Numbered from the stretch's first letter, positions 23,398-37,615 are shown. The stretch: 64,000 nucleotides of DNA from Mya arenaria (GCF_026914265.1 NC_069135.1:60192738-60256737), one strand, 5' to 3'. Notes: generated by a model from the letters alone, not told the origin. Numbers and translations are program-made.

Positions 23398-25231
23398 ATG
23401 ATTGGATACATCACAACATTGTATGCTTTGGCCGCCGCAACTTTGGTCATTGCTGGTCAAGACGAATTTGTGAAATGCACTCCGGGTGAATATCATATCA
23501 TCGGAAAGGCCGACTGTACGGGCTACTATTTATGTGTGTTTGGGAATCCAATGGAGATGCCACCTTGTCCTCCTGGCTCTGTGTTCAGCTCCAGCGCCAA
23601 CGTTTGTGTTCCTAAAGGTTCTACGTTTGATGACTGCAAGAAAGCAATAGATGGAGGTGGTGGCCACATGACCGCATCGCCTGATCAAGGTAAGGCCTAC
23701 AGTCGTTATTAAAGTTTTTGTTTTTTCGTATTTGATGTTACGTAATTAATTATAGGGATTTTAATTTGAACATTAGTCAAAAGAGTCGATCAACAGCTCG
23801 TTTTAGGAGATAGTAAGGAGAATCCTCCAATGCATGTACACATTATTCATTATTTATTTCGACTATTTTACTTCTGACAATATAAATTAATTAATTCACA
23901 CATGGAAATTCCAACTCCATTGTAATAAATATTCATTTTGCTGTGGCTGCAGCCCAAAGAATGCATTAAAGGCATAACATATATAGTATATGAAGGTATA
24001 AATCAGTTAAGAACAATCATATTTGCTATTCAGGGCATCTTTCCCCAGAGCAACGATGTAGCATTTACAGTGTTGGTGTGTTTCCACACCCCACGGAATG
24101 CCAAGCCTACTACAATTGTAGTGTCTATAACATACCAAACAGGTACGAAATCTTTGAACGGCATCGTGTTGAATGTGTTTACCCCCAGCTGTTCAACACA
24201 GAGACCAAACAGTGTGACCATTTTGAGAATGTCAAATGTGGAACCAGGACGGAATTCAAGAATGGCTGTAAGTTGGTTTATGTTACGGAATTCCTGGTTA
24301 AAAAATGAAAATATAGTTGTAAGTTTGCATTTTTTTATGTATTCGTGGTAAAAATCAAAATATAATATATTTAACATTTTACTTCAAATGGTCTCTTCCA
24401 ATTATACATCATTAAGCTTGGATTTACTATTCGAAATTGAAAACTTATTGCATAGGCTTCATAGTAAAAAAGCAAACCATCATATGCTACTGTCTTCTTC
24501 AGGTCAATACAAAAGCAATAAGTGCCGAACTTCCCGCTGTACCCCTTGTAACATCCGCTTTCCAAGCTGTGAAGGAAAACGTGATGGAATTAACGTTCAC
24601 CCAGTCAGACTGTGGACCCCGATGTACGCCGTATGTTACAAGGAGCGTACAGTCAAGCAGGACCGATGCCAAGCTGATGTAAACGGCCGAGCACAGTTGT
24701 TCCATCCGGAAAAGAACGAATGCGTTTCATTGGATATGATTCCTCGAGAACATGGAGGAATGATGCCCGAGTGCGGTACGAATGTAGACGGGTTTTATCT
24801 GGACGATTTCGGACGATGTGATCGTTATGTTCATTGCCAGGGCGGGAAATACATTGGAACGATCAAATGTGCTGTAGGAGAAGTGTTCGATGATACGAGA
24901 GGCGGATGCGTTCCGGAAGAAAAAGCGTGTGGACCCTGTGGAAAACTCGACCATTGGTAAATATGCTTAAATAGTATTTCCGTTTAGTGGTAAATACAAC
25001 AGTATGCGTTTCATATCTATATAAAGGTACATGCCTATCTAAGGGTACATTAGACAAGATACCAAGTCACATTTAACAAAAAGGGAGATAAAACATCCAT
25101 GTTCTTACCAATCTACAGTGGTGTGCATATATAGTGTTTAAACTATGCTGCTATTCATATCATATGCAATATAATTATAAACTATGCTTTAACGTTATGA
25201 AAATTAAACCTATTTGACATTTTTCAGCTAA
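23398..25231 (+). CDS. Secreted chitin-binding protein, copy 3
   Basis: Exons 23,398-23,689, 24,034-24,267, 24,503-24,956 and 25,228-25,231; 327 aa, intact. Same order as copy 1: signal peptide, module 1 (six Cys), module 2, Cys-rich link, degenerate module 3, module 4. Exon 2 is two codons longer than in copy 1. Some of its residues (YNIPNRYEIFERHRVECVYP) are closer to copy 5 than to copy 1, which may reflect gene conversion. TAA follows the split final Cys. Beyond that TAA the same frame runs open for 22 more codons to a second TAA at 25,298-25,300, matching copy 5's tail around DGRGE. Confidence 0.85.
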
Positions 25232-25855
25232 ACAAGTTGCTTCCATGATGGTCGTGGTGAATACGAAGTACGAAGCCAGGAAACGCCAAGATCATCATAA
25301 GCTGTGATCTTCATTAATGAAGTAATCATGTCACGTAAGGTGTCGTGATGACATTTGCTAAATAGAATGTGTTATTATAAACAGATTATTCCAATAAGCC
25401 TTTTTAAAATCTGCCATATTTTGAGCATTTAAATTATATTGCATTTTCATTTTTATGAGAAAATGATTAATTCAACTATTGAGTTCCGATGTTTCTTGTT
25501 TATGATATAATGTTAAATGTTTGTTTTATAAGTTTGCCCAAATATATAATGTATTGAATGTGTGCTTCTTAAACCATGTTATATTTATATTAGTTCGGAA
25601 TAATCGTAAATGATACCGGATGTATAAATGTATGCAGCATGGACGTGATTCAAGTAAACTGAAAGGTTAGGGGATATTAATCAGATGGTGTAAAAACAGA
25701 AAATAATAACGGATTGAAAACACTAAATGTTTTGATACGATGCAATAAAATCATTTTAAAGTATAATAAATCATTTGTAAATAGATTGTGCAAAATCTTT
25801 ATATTATAAATGTTTCTTATCACAAGCAATGCATTAGGAATCAATCCATTGTTTT

Positions 25856-25861
25856 AATAAA
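25856..25861 (+). promoter_or_regulatory. Poly(A) signal, copy 3
   Basis: AATAAA in GTTTTAATAAAACTGCAAAA, at the same place relative to the gene as in copies 1 and 5. Confidence 0.6.
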
Positions 25862-25869
25862 ACTGCAAA

Positions 25870-28800
25870 ACCCGTTTCATTTTGTTATCTTTCTACTTAC
25901 GCTCATTTAATCCATCGCAACTATCGCCCGCTGTGGTTTATTTACCGACCGGATTTGCTGTAATGCAAACGTACATATGAAATTAAAAGTTTTAAATTTA
26001 CAACCTTGTCAATGAAACATAAATGAGAGCTTAGAGTGCTTGTTATCATTTTTTTAACACGTTTTTTCATCATCCTACTCTTGATTTGTCAGATCTCTTC
26101 GCCATTTTAAATTTATAACTCTGAAATATTTTACTCAGGGGTTTGATCCACGGAAACATGCCGTTGAGCAACCACGAACGATTTGTTTCTTTTCTTAAAA
26201 CCGACAACATCAGTAGATTGTAGAGAAGGGGGGTTCATTCAGAAAGCATATTTCTTAGATTGATTCAGAATTCCACTGATATCAATGGTAGGCTCACTGC
26301 TCACAACGCCATGAGTAACAGCCAAGTGTTGCAAGCATATACATGTTAACTATATATAAGGGGTAATCGAACGTGAAAAGCATTGCATAAAAGTTTGAAC
26401 CCGGAAGTACAGAGTTTTATTCCTATTATAGATTCCCATTTTCTTTCAAGTATACAAAATATTTAGTGCAGTAATAAAAAACATAAGTATTTGCTCGGTC
26501 TGGTTGAGGTTTGCTTCAGGAACACATGAGGGTTACCGCCGCCAAATAATTGGTCGCCGACCATACCTTTGATAGTACGCGGCGCGACGACTTGAATAAC
26601 TCTAGCAGAGGTTAAACAATAGAACATTCATGTGAAAATATTTCGAATTCGGCCATCCTTTTTTATAACATAAATTTTTAACGGTTATTTCTTATAAAAC
26701 ATGTTGACGGCTTGAACATTAAGAATATTTCTGTAAATGTCCAGTCCATACTTTTTTCGAATCTTGAAAATCTGAAAAAATTACAACACGCCGTGTCTTA
26801 CAAGATAGTTTTGTGTTTTTTATTAATATCTGTTGCTTCAAAGTGGGTTATGTACTGAAAACAACTTTTTTTAAACAACTTTAAATATTGCAGCACAACT
26901 TTTTATTTGAACACCGTGATAAAGCACCACCCAGGGATCATTTGTAATATGATTTACCACCAGCGGCTTATTGAATGGTATTTGAATGATGGATGATTAT
27001 AAAAGTTAATCCATTGCTTCGTACAAATAAATAAACAATATTTATTTAGAACAAGTGTTGTTTTTTTTTTATAAATATGTACTTCAAATGGTTTATGACA
27101 AGGATGCACGAATTGATCATATATACCCACTATTTGTACATATCCAAACAGGAGTTTAAGCAAACAGACTTTTATCACGTAGTATACGAAAATGAGTTCT
27201 GCAGATGTAACTTCTGATATGGAATGATCGTTTTTGCCAAGTATTGGGGTCAATTAGCAGGCAATCAGTGCTAATTTGATATAGTGTTATATATATTCAA
27301 ACGTTATACATTTAAAGTTTTATTTTATAATCTGATGATTTGTTCAAATTTGATTTAGTTCAACAACGTCGATAACTTAACAGAATTCTGAAGAATTATT
27401 TACAACTGTAACGTCTGTGGAACGCAAAGCGTCTACTAACACGGATTTTTTTCATCTGTAGTTAATGAGCGTTTCATGATTGCGTCCAGGAGCTTAATAA
27501 AGCAAGAAATCTTTTCATAGAATGCACCCGAGGGTATACTAAAATTATCACAGGACACATTACAGAACAACTAATTATGACTATAGATAAGTTTATAATG
27601 GCAAATTCACGTAAATTACAATACTAACAGTTCTAATACGGTTTTTGATTGGCTCAGTATTGGATACATATTGACCAATCATGTTTAAAGACACGACTTA
27701 AACAGTTGTATATTCGTTTTTCACGTGTAACTTCTCTTTCATTTTGACTTATTTTATTGGCTTCGTATGTAACAAATTGCTTTGCACGAGAGCGTTCCTT
27801 TTGTAATAGTCATTTTCAATAAATGCAATTGTTTGAATCACATAGGCATCGTTTTCATACAAGTTTCATAATTTGATTTGACAGACCATGATTTGATAAC
27901 AATACAAATATTTGTTGATCATGACCACTGTGAAATATTTTTCGAGTTTTATTAAATAGTATACCGTTTATACAAGTCATGTAATTCATGCAATTAACAC
28001 CGAAACATGTTCACTATACTTGTACCTTGACGTGTGAACTACGTATGTGTACATCGGCTGCTTATTGTATACACCTGCTTATCTGTTTTGTACGGTCAAG
28101 ATAATCCAAATATGTAAATGACTGATCAATATTGATGAAAGAATAAGTGTAAACCAATCAAACCATTTGAAAATAAGTACTTGCCAAAAGGTTACCATAA
28201 CCCTACCCTTTTAGGTAACGAAATAACACGTGAACAACATAACTAGTTTGACTGCGGAAGTATAAAGTGTGTAGTCGCCGATATCCAGGTCACGTGTAAA
28301 CATGTGATCTAAGTCATACACGAATGAGAAGGCTCGTGCATTTTAAACGGAAATGACATTTTAAGAATCACGAATAAACCGTTTTGTGCGAGATGAGTAT
28401 CGTTTAGGTACACGTGGAGCAGTGCATAGTTCACAAACTGTAGCTTGTACTTGTAAGTATTTAATCGGATAACTCTGGTTGACACTTGCTTAGGGAATAG
28501 ATTACTTAATTTTATCTATTTTTTATGTCCGATAAATAGATTCCCTTTTTGCGGGAGCATTATATTTTCTTAAGAATGAGGTTTAAACAACGTCGGTACA
28601 AGGTTACTGCCGCCAAGCAATTGCTCGCCAACCATATATTTAATTAATCTCGGCGACTTGAACAATTTTTGCAAAGGTTAAAAAATAAAACATTCCTGTG
28701 AATAAAATCGAATTCGGCCATCTTATTTAAACAATATGAATTTCTACGTTTCCTTGTGACTTTCTAACGGTCATTTCTTCTACTTGCCAACAAGAAATAT

Positions 28801-29960
28801 TTCTGAATTTATCATTCATTAAATAAAGAATTAATGTCAGACTCAGGACATTGGGTTCGGACGAGAACGAGTTTTAATTATTTCCTTTAGCCAACAAGTC
28901 AAGATTTTTCTTACTAAAGCACGCCGTTTCTTACAAGATTGTTTTTGTTTTACATTTATATCTGTTGTTTCAAAGTAGATATATGCACTGAAACAATTGA
29001 ACAACATTGAAATATCACTTCCTTGCAGGCTGATTTACTACCATCGGCTTATGTAATGGCATTTGAATGATAGATTATTATTAAAGTTAATCGTTTGCTT
29101 CGTACGAATAAATAAACAATATTTATTTAGAACAATTGTAAATATATATATAAATGTACTTCATCATATATTTTATAACCAGGATGTACATCGATGTCAT
29201 GAATTTATTATATATAACCACTTCAAAAAAAGGTCTAAGCAAACATATTTTTTTAACGTTGTCTGCGAAAATGAGTTCTGCACCGGTTAAAATTGGGAAT
29301 ATTCAATTGTGCAAACAATTGTGCTAATAAGCAGGCAATAAATGCTAATTTGATTCATTTAAATAATAAAAATCTAATCAAAACTTCATACAGTGTTGCA
29401 AGTTTTACTTTATTATACAAAGTGTTTGTTGAAATTTGCTTTTTTGACAACAACCTCGTTGATTTAACAAAGTTCTGAACAATCGTATACACCTGTAGCT
29501 TCTGCGTAAGCTAAGCGTCTACTTACACGGATTTAAACTAGATTTAATAAGCGCCTCGTGATTGCATCAAGGCGCTTAAAAAAGCAAGAAGTCTATATAT
29601 AGCCTGAACACGAGGGTAGTGCTAAAATATTATCACGTGATAGATTACAGAATAACTAATGATGACTAGGTAAATTAATAAAGACGAGGTCACGTGAGTT
29701 AAGATAATTACATTTCATATACATGTATGAGTTTTGATTGGCTCAGTTTTGGATACATATTGACCAATCATGTTTAAAGAAACATTTTGGCCAATTGTAT
29801 CCTCACCAACGACTTAAACAGTTGTATATTCGTACTTCACATGTAACTCCTCTGAATTTGACTATTTCAGGTGCATTATATGTAACAAAATTGTATACTA
29901 CCACTGGTCAAGAGTGGTGAAATAGAAAAAAAACAACAAGTTGTTAGATCGGTAACCTTA
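25870..29960. repeat. Conserved noncoding flank, unit C
   Basis: Third copy of the flank, with both internal halves (about 26,470-28,430 and 28,440-29,960) and hairpin blocks at about 26,945 and 29,030. Short ORFs are not conserved between units. Confidence 0.7.
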
Positions 29961-30299
29961 ATACTCTTGGATATATGAACAAGTTGTAAAAGGATATTTG
30001 TTAAAGATATTCAGAGTGAGTGAAGTGTAGGTAGAATTAATGTCAAGCTTATTTTGGCTAAAAAAAAGAAGAAAATTGAGTTTTGGATTTAGAACATGGA
30101 TAAAGTATACTCAATAAAGTTATACATATATATTGTGGTGACGTCATAAAATTATCTTGAAGAGACAATACATGTTATAGATATATTATCACATTTTTGT
30201 CCATTGTTTATTAAAATATCTAACGTGTTGCACAAAATGTTCATGCTCGGCAGAATGCACAATGTATAAATCTGTGGAACTTGTTTAAAAGTTTCAATT

Positions 30300-30735
30300 A
30301 ACAAATACTCTTAATTGTGAGTTCTGACCTTTAAATGGCTCTTGTGTCCTTGATCTTTAAGGCATGGACACTAGTCAAAGTCACTGCACATAGCCTCAAT
30401 CAGAACATGTTGTACCATGTTATAAGGTAATCAAACAATGTATAATTAAGAAAAATATACCGCGGACACGAGCATTTGTACTCTGACCTTTAAATGTCTT
30501 GTGTGGCCCTGATCTTTAAGGTATGGACCGGAGGAAACTCACTACAAATCGCCTTATTGAGGACAACATTTGTTCTAAGTTATATAGTAATCCGTCAAAA
30601 CATAAGCGATGCATAGCGCGGACACGAGCAAGTGCAAGCACTAAAGGTTAAGGACAGACAAACAAACAGACAGACTTAATGACAGACGGTCGAAGTACAT
30701 TCCTTTAATCCCCTCCCCATTCCGTGGCGGTGGAT
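30300..30735. mobile_element. HINE-like element, unit C
   Basis: Two to three diverged long units (GAACATGTTGTACCATGTTA; GAGGACAACATTTGTTC), the CAGACAAACAAACAGACAGAC run and terminal hairpin TAATCCCC..GGCGGTGGATTA. No 37-bp array. Confidence 0.5.
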
Positions 30736-31665
30736 TAACAATAATGTAAATTAAATATTAAGCTATTAGAAATAAGATACAAACTCTTCTTATTTAATAA
30801 CGTCGGCAGCCAATGTATTTTCTTACGTTACACTTCATACATATCGTGGTAAAATTGACTTTTCAATAAACCTGTATTTTAAGTTGTCTGTGTAGGTCAG
30901 TGTTTTCATAAACTGTTTTAAAATTATCTACGATTACGAGTTTTTCCTCGCCTAATCGCCCACGGTTCACAACGAGCAGTAGTGTATCGGGAGTTCCCGA
31001 CATCGGTTATTTAAGTAAATGTATTGAAGAAAGGTAAAATTCTCAAACAGTCCCTAAATAAGCTAAAAGTACGTACTTATAACAAAGAGTCCAATCAGTT
31101 CATGTTTTTAGAGGTAGCCCGAGAATCATGCTTGAATATGTATATTTTGACAAAAGGTAGACGATTTCACTAGCAAGGGCCACTGCATTGGAACAATGAT
31201 TGTAACAAATGCAAATGATAAGTATTCATTAATAACATGTAACATGGAAGAAAAAGTGCCGGTCGTAGGTCTAGAACCACCTATCGTCGGAATACTAGCA
31301 AGAAGCGCTATCAACTGAGCTATTGCTTCGACTTACCTATCTTATCGCAAACTACACTCCCTAAACCTTACAATGCCACTTAAAACATTAGGATTAAGAT
31401 AAAGCTACATTAAAAGGAGGATGTAACACTGTTTCGTGACTGTTGGTTTATAGACACATAAAAAGCAATCGTACGACAATGTCATTGCTCTGTTTGATGC
31501 CGTTGGTTCGTGTATATTTGTACCTTTGTGTCTCACGTTCAGTGACGTCCGGGCCATTGACTTGTGCTTTTTTAATCTTAACAGGGTTTATATTTGATTT
31601 TTAGCCTGCTATCTTAAGTTAAATCATAGTTTAATTTTCTCAGACCACTCAATTACAATTGTCGC
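30736..31665. repeat. Unit tail, unit C
   Basis: No gene. Diverged copy of the tail, including the tRNA-like piece at 31,257-31,330 (-), which is the best preserved of the three in box A (ATAGCTCAGTTGATAGCGC). Repeat homology stops near 31,665. Confidence 0.65.
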
Positions 31666-32740
31666 CTGCTTAACATAACCACAAACAACAATTTACAATC
31701 AATTTTAGATTTTATTTAATATATACTTTTGCCTTCACTAATGATTGAATGAATTGACGACCGCATATGTTCAAATATCTCTATATCCTATATATCTAGC
31801 CTTTCGCGTCTGAAATTACATCTTAGCTAAAGATAAAGATTTAATTTCAAATCTAGTTGAGAAATATACCATGTACCTCCTTAATACGTTCAAACTTATA
31901 TATAAATGATATCGTTTCCTGCTTTGTAATTTATGCTGAGTGTATTCATGGCAGAATAAATGCCCCACTTTGAACTCGGTAGTATAAATCTATGGATTGA
32001 CACATGCTATAAACCATGCAGTCGCCTACCCACAAGCAAGCTAGTTATCTGATAGCTCTATTGTCATCAAGTAAAATGTTGAAATGGTATTGCTGGTTGA
32101 GGTTAAATTAAGGCTAACATGGATCGTGGAAAAACGTATTTTTTTTTTTCAAGACCTTAAAAGCTTATTTGTTGTGTCATTTTCTTACACATTTTATACA
32201 CCAGAACATTATTTAACCTATAACATGAATAATGCAGCAATTTTCAACATTTGCTGGTGAATCAGGGAGTCACCTCCATGCGATCTACTATTGTTCTGCA
32301 TTAAAACATAACCACATTCATATGTTTCAAATAATTGAGTACATTTGAAGTTAAACTGTTCATAAACGTACTTTATTGGCAACGGAAATAGCTTAAAACA
32401 ATAAGCCAATTAATTAAAAAAGGAACATCCGAAGAAACGAAAATTGCTCATCACATTTGTAAATATCTCCACCACCTAGATACACAAGCGTTTTAATTTA
32501 AATTACACTCAGTGTTAAACATTTCTTTAATTACAAAAATGTGCACAAAACAAATAAAATGTTAATTTCCACTTTTGTCACCATAAGCATTTCGACATGC
32601 TTTTAGCCATAAAATAGACACCATTGTGCCCTACGATGTATTATTCAAAAGATTAAAATAAATAAGGCTGGAAATGGGTCACTTATGTGTCAAAACACAT
32701 CGTTCTAGTATTAAGGTTATAGAAATCTAGAGGTGATAAG
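31666..32740. other. Unassigned single-copy spacer
   Basis: AT-rich. I see no repeat, coding frame or RNA gene here. Confidence 0.5.
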
Positions 32741-33370
32741 TACCACCGAGACGCCGCTTTGACACAGGAACGGTATTTTTATCAGACCATAACTATTGTA
32801 GTGAAATGTTACACAAATTGCAGGTGAACGATTTCCTATGCTGACCAACATTACAAGGAGCTATCAAAGATGTAATAAATATCCACAGACGCCGATTGAA
32901 CACTTGTAAGAGCGAGTGAAATATCATACAAGTTGCAAATGCAGATTATCTATGCTGACCAACATATCTATGAGCTATCAAAGATGCAATAAATACCCTC
33001 AGACGCCGTTTCAACACTTACGCTGACCAACATGAGCTTTCAAAGATGTGATTAATACCCCTAGACGCCGATTGAACACTTGTAAGAGCGAGTGAAATAT
33101 CCCACAAGTTGCAACTGTACGATTTCTATGCTGACCAATAGGAGCTATCAATGATGTGATAAATACCCCCAGACAGCACATAAACACTTGTAAGACCAAG
33201 TGAAATTTCACACAAGTTGCAAATGTACAACTTCCTATGGTGACCAACATTAATAGGAGCTATCAAAGATGTAATAGATATCCTTCGACGCCGCTTGAAG
33301 ACTTGCCTAAGCGAGTGAAATGTCACACAAGTTGAAGATGTACGATATCTGATGCTGACCAACATTCCTA
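32740..33370. repeat. Minisatellite, about 110-117 bp unit
   Basis: Six units, one shortened, marked by GCTGACCAACAT at 32,838, 32,956, 33,019, 33,130, 33,239 and 33,354. Each carries AGCTATCAAAGATG and CACTTGTAAGAGCGAGTGAAAT. The two 79-aa minus-strand frames are repeat translations. Confidence 0.85.
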
Positions 33371-34200
33371 TGAAGTTACATGAGAGTGTGTGTAATATTC
33401 ATTCTAACCAACATTTATAAGTTTCAGGAGTGTGGGTGCAAATCTTTTGAAGCTACATGCGACACAATATTTTTTAAATGGATGCGACGAAGTGACATGC
33501 CGTGACGGACGCAACTTCTATACAGCGTACTCTATGTACATGTAAATTACTGTCTTAAATTGGTTTATAACAAAAATATCAAATAGAAATCAATCTAAAC
33601 AATGCCCTTTGTTTAGTAATTAACGCACACATGAAGAGTAGGTATGACAATGAAAGGTGTGCACTGTAAAACATCGTTTCTAAGAACTGTTATCAATTAT
33701 TCATTCACCCATTAGAATGCAACAACGCCATTTGATCTTATTTACCAAGCAGCGTGACAGGCTTTTTTGACTGACTTGTGACAGGTTTCTTTGATGATCA
33801 AAATTGAATAAAAACGTATGTGTTGTAATAAGCATAGGAAGCACAGCGAGAGACAAATATGATTGATTGTTGGTTTCTTTATAAACAAAATAGAAGTCAG
33901 ACGATCGATAATGATTCCTGCAGTTTTATATCATACAACAAAAGCAGTATACGATTATTTAAACGAATTGTATTAATTACCGGTCGCCAAAATCAACCAA
34001 AATTGAAACGCTTAATCACAGCAAAAATAATTAATGTGAACATTAATAAATAAATTATTCTAATTGTTTTTATGTAGTATAAAAATGTACGTATTCCTAC
34101 GATCTTATATTATCTAACTATAAATATATTTTATTATCTACATCCGATGCAGCTTATATATTTTTCAAAATTGCTTATCCTAACATATCAATTCAAGTCA
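33371..34200. other. Unassigned spacer
   Basis: Nothing beyond short AT-rich ORFs without splice or repeat context. Confidence 0.45.
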
Positions 34201-34209
34201 TTTACACGA

Positions 34210-36550
34210 ATTAGTATCGATTGCTTATTGCTCATCTGTGGTGCAAAATACCAACAACTTGTCAGCAACGATGTCACGAATGTAATAATATGATACACAG
34301 TGTATACGAATGGTGCGAGCGCGAACATGCAAGATGGTCTTTTTTTGCTGACATCACACATATGGACGTCTACATTGCAAATGAGCTGTTTTTATGGGCG
34401 GAATACATTCTGATACATATGGTGCAGAACTGGCAGTGCCGAAATACCATGTGGTGCGCAAATATTTTTCTTGATGTTTATATGTCCGGAACTTTTGAGT
34501 GAACAGATAAAATAATTTTAATATGGTAGATTGTTTGAATTTGCATTTAGCATTATCAAACATGATTGTGTTTTGTTTTGTGTGCGTGTGTGTGTGTCCG
34601 CGCGCGTGTGTGCGTGCGTGCGTGTGTATGTGCGTGTGTGTTATTTAGTGTTATCAAATATTATTTCTTCCTAAATTGATGATATCACAGAATACGATTT
34701 CTGGAAGTATTGTTTATGCACATGTATGTATAAGTCAACGTCCGAGTGCTACTAGGTACTCAAGTCAATGAATAAATTACAAGTGTCTCTATTTAGAAAC
34801 ATGGAGTCCTTAACGGCAATCAATTTTTAAAAACGCAATAGTTGATGTATTCAATAATTCCACGCCATAATTGAAGAAAAATCCTTTCATGGAATATGTT
34901 CAAATCAATTAAACGTTTTCCTCATCACATTGTTCTTCGAACAAAGAAAACAAATGTCTCTGATACTTCAAATGCTGGCGACATTAAAGACGTCTTAATT
35001 ATGGATGTATAAAAGTGAAAACTACAAAGGAAGCGTTTGCAGGCATCACATGATCTAACCACATCGATATTATACAATACCTAATCAATCTAATTCACTT
35101 CTTTTTTTTAACTATCTGTCAATTAAACTGATTCTCAGCAAAGACATTTGTCAAATTTAACATGCATTGAATTGAACACTAAAACAGAAATAAACTGTCA
35201 GTAAACTCTTTTCTAAATTACAAGCGTCATGGGACTGTCGCACACGATTATAATTCATCATACTGTTCATTTTTTGTTGTCACGTTGCATTTAAAAGGCT
35301 TTTACATAAATGTGTGTCTGACTTATACTTTCAGTTTTTCAGTTATTGGGGCCTAAACACTTCGTTTTGATACTTACTGACTAGCAGGCAGAATTGAGCA
35401 TAACCTTGCAATTTTCTTGTATGGTTGGTTTCATTTGCAGCAGGTTAGATGAGGCTCTTTGCGTTAGATATCCAATTGTGTCGGATGTATCACGATTAAA
35501 GCCATGCATTCTTTGGTTAAACACATTCTATTGAGCGATGAACTGCCTCAAGCAGAGTACTATTGGTTGTTCAGTGAGGGTGTCATCACCATTTAAAAAG
35601 AACGGAGGGTTACCTCAGTCAGAGATTGTACAGTAAAGAGCATAATATTAGGTTTTTGCTTTGTTCAGTGAAGAGAAGACAAATGAGGAAAAAGCGGTGT
35701 GTAGTCTCCTGATTTCCACACCTTCCTGATGGTGAGAGAAAAACAACTTCTAACATAAGGATGATGGTTCAAGGAACTACAATCGTTACGGCGGCGAGTG
35801 TACAGGGCCTGTAGCTGGTATTTCCTATAATAGAACAGTTAAGGAGATTTTGGCTAGAGGTACGATTAAAAACCAACAACAGTGTTTCTAGTATTTGTAT
35901 CATTTTGGACACGATTCAATGGTGTAATAAGAAAGGACTTAACTAAAGAACAAGGTTGTCTGCGTTCAAGAACTGGATAAGTTGGGTGAATTTCTACGAG
36001 ATCTTGTGGAATCTTGTCTTACTGTCTGGGAACCAAAACCGACAGATAATCTGTTGTTTAACCATTTTTAATTTTAAAGAAGAGATTATGTTTTTGTATC
36101 TCTCTTATGCATACTCCTAAGACTGGTCAAATAAATGAGAGAAAAATAATACCTCAAAAGTCCGCCCATCAAGCGGATTACAAATATGTTCCATTGTGTT
36201 ACCTATAGGTCAGGCTTTATCTATGATATACTTAATTAGACAACGGCAACTGCAATAATCAGAAAGAAAAAATGCCTAGATGAGATTCAGCAAAAGGTTA
36301 AGCACACGCTGATGTATAAATGGGTTGAATATATTTCGTTTGAATGGACTTTACATTCAAAAATGAAAAAGCGATTCGATTTCAAACTCATTTTATTGAT
36401 ATAATAAAAAAAGAATCTCTGCAGGACAAAAGCAAAATTTAGGTCAATGATACCAAACAATTGTTTTGGTGAATAGAAATCATTTACATTAAATTTGCAT
36501 TGCATCCCATTCATTGATATTTGATATACCCGCTACCCATTAAAATGCTG
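34210..36550. repeat. Duplicated block, left copy
   Basis: Resembles 45,470-47,050 in the same order: CAACTTGTCA(G/A)CAACG, AGATGGTCTT..GCTGAC, CAGAAGTGGCAGTG-type text, ATCACATGATCTAA.CACATCGATAT, and CCATTCATTGATATTTGATATA at 36,510 (compare 47,017). The left copy is longer; about 35,330-36,290 has no counterpart. No gene recognised inside. Confidence 0.6.
34571..34642. repeat. GT/GC microsatellite
   Basis: GTGTGCGTGTGTGTGTGTCC followed by CGCGCGTGTGTGCGTGCGTG: interrupted (TG)n/(CGTG)n within the duplicated block, absent from the right copy. Confidence 0.9.
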
Positions 36551-36769
36551 TTACTGCTGTTGCTGTTGAATAGAAGCAAACGTATTCGTTTAAATGTAAC
36601 GAAGAGGTTTTACATTTGATCAATTCATTTCTGTTACAAATACCCCCATAAAACCCACATTATAAACTGCCCATTCTTGTTGCTCCTCAAATAAAATGTA
36701 CACATAAATCTTTTTATAGAAATCTTTTTTATCATCTTTTTACATTTCATTCTTTTTTTTTTTACCACA

Positions 36770-37430
36770 GGCTTGGATTGTCTACACATTTGCTTTATGT
36801 ACTGATTCTTTTCATGAAAACTTGCACCTTGCCAGTTATCTGACTGATGGGGAAATGCACCTCCACCAAGACAACCCCCCCCCCATGATATGGGCTACAA
36901 AACTGCATGTGATTACAGTACTGATGATGATGTTGAATGTAGTGAAGAATTTGTCCGTAGTCTTAATGAGAATGACATCTGGCTGTGACGTTTTGGTCTG
37001 GTGTCTGATACAACTTTTGCCAATCTTGAAATTGTGAATACCAAGTTTCCATTTTCGCCTAATAAGAGTCCCTTGTTTCTCTTTTCGCCCTGCTTGAATT
37101 ATTATCACCATTTGTGAGATGGATACCAGTTTGATTTTCCTTAGGCTGAGTTATAATGTTTTCTTTAGTTTGTGCAACCGATACCTTTGAATAACACTTC
37201 ATCATGCTGACTATTGTCAGCGTATAGTCGAGACTTTCTTGTGGTGCTGTTTTGTCCCTGGACATTAACGATTTAAAAAACATTTCTGTATTCCCTTTCA
37301 GATATAGATTCAACACTTGAAGACATTGAATCGTCCCTTGTATCGTCAGAGCTAGTATATAAATCATTATTGATGAGTCGTAATTACGTTTTGTTTCATC
37401 ATTATGCTCTTTAGAGCTTTTTAACAAATC
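36770..37430. other. Possible decayed exon or unknown ORFs
   Basis: On + a good acceptor (TTTTTTTACCACAG at 36,770) opens a frame to a C9 run at 36,876-36,884. Past the run another frame reads DMGYKTACDYSTDDDVECSE and stops at 36,988. On - a 122-aa ORF (37,427-37,059) has plausible composition (SRDKTAPQESLDYTLTIVSM). I recognise neither and they overlap, so at most one is real. Confidence 0.2.
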
Positions 37431-37615
37431 ATCATATTTTGGGTGAAGCTACCCTTTGTTTCAGCGACTAGCTCAGTATTTATGTGGAAAACTACAGAAA
37501 CAAGCTAAGTAGCCAAACATTTATACATAAACCCCGTTTAATGACACAGGGTAAACGCCAAAGACATAGAACACAAAAACAAAAAAATCACAAACAAGAA
37601 AAAAGTCTATGATTA
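37430..37615 (-). repeat. Unclassified interspersed repeat
   Basis: Read on the - strand: TTCTATGTCTTTGGCGTTTA, CATTAAACGGGGTTTATG and CTTGTTTCTGTAG. The same text occurs on + at about 61,805-61,920. No coding part visible. Confidence 0.7.

Noticed and set aside
12941-31330. Functional tRNA genes in the three unit tails
   Set aside because: Box A-like text is present but no anticodon stem forms and box B is decayed; copies exist only because the unit was duplicated.
37059-37427. 122-aa minus-strand ORF as a gene
   Set aside because: Composition is plausible but there is no family, splice site or promoter support, and it borders an interspersed repeat.
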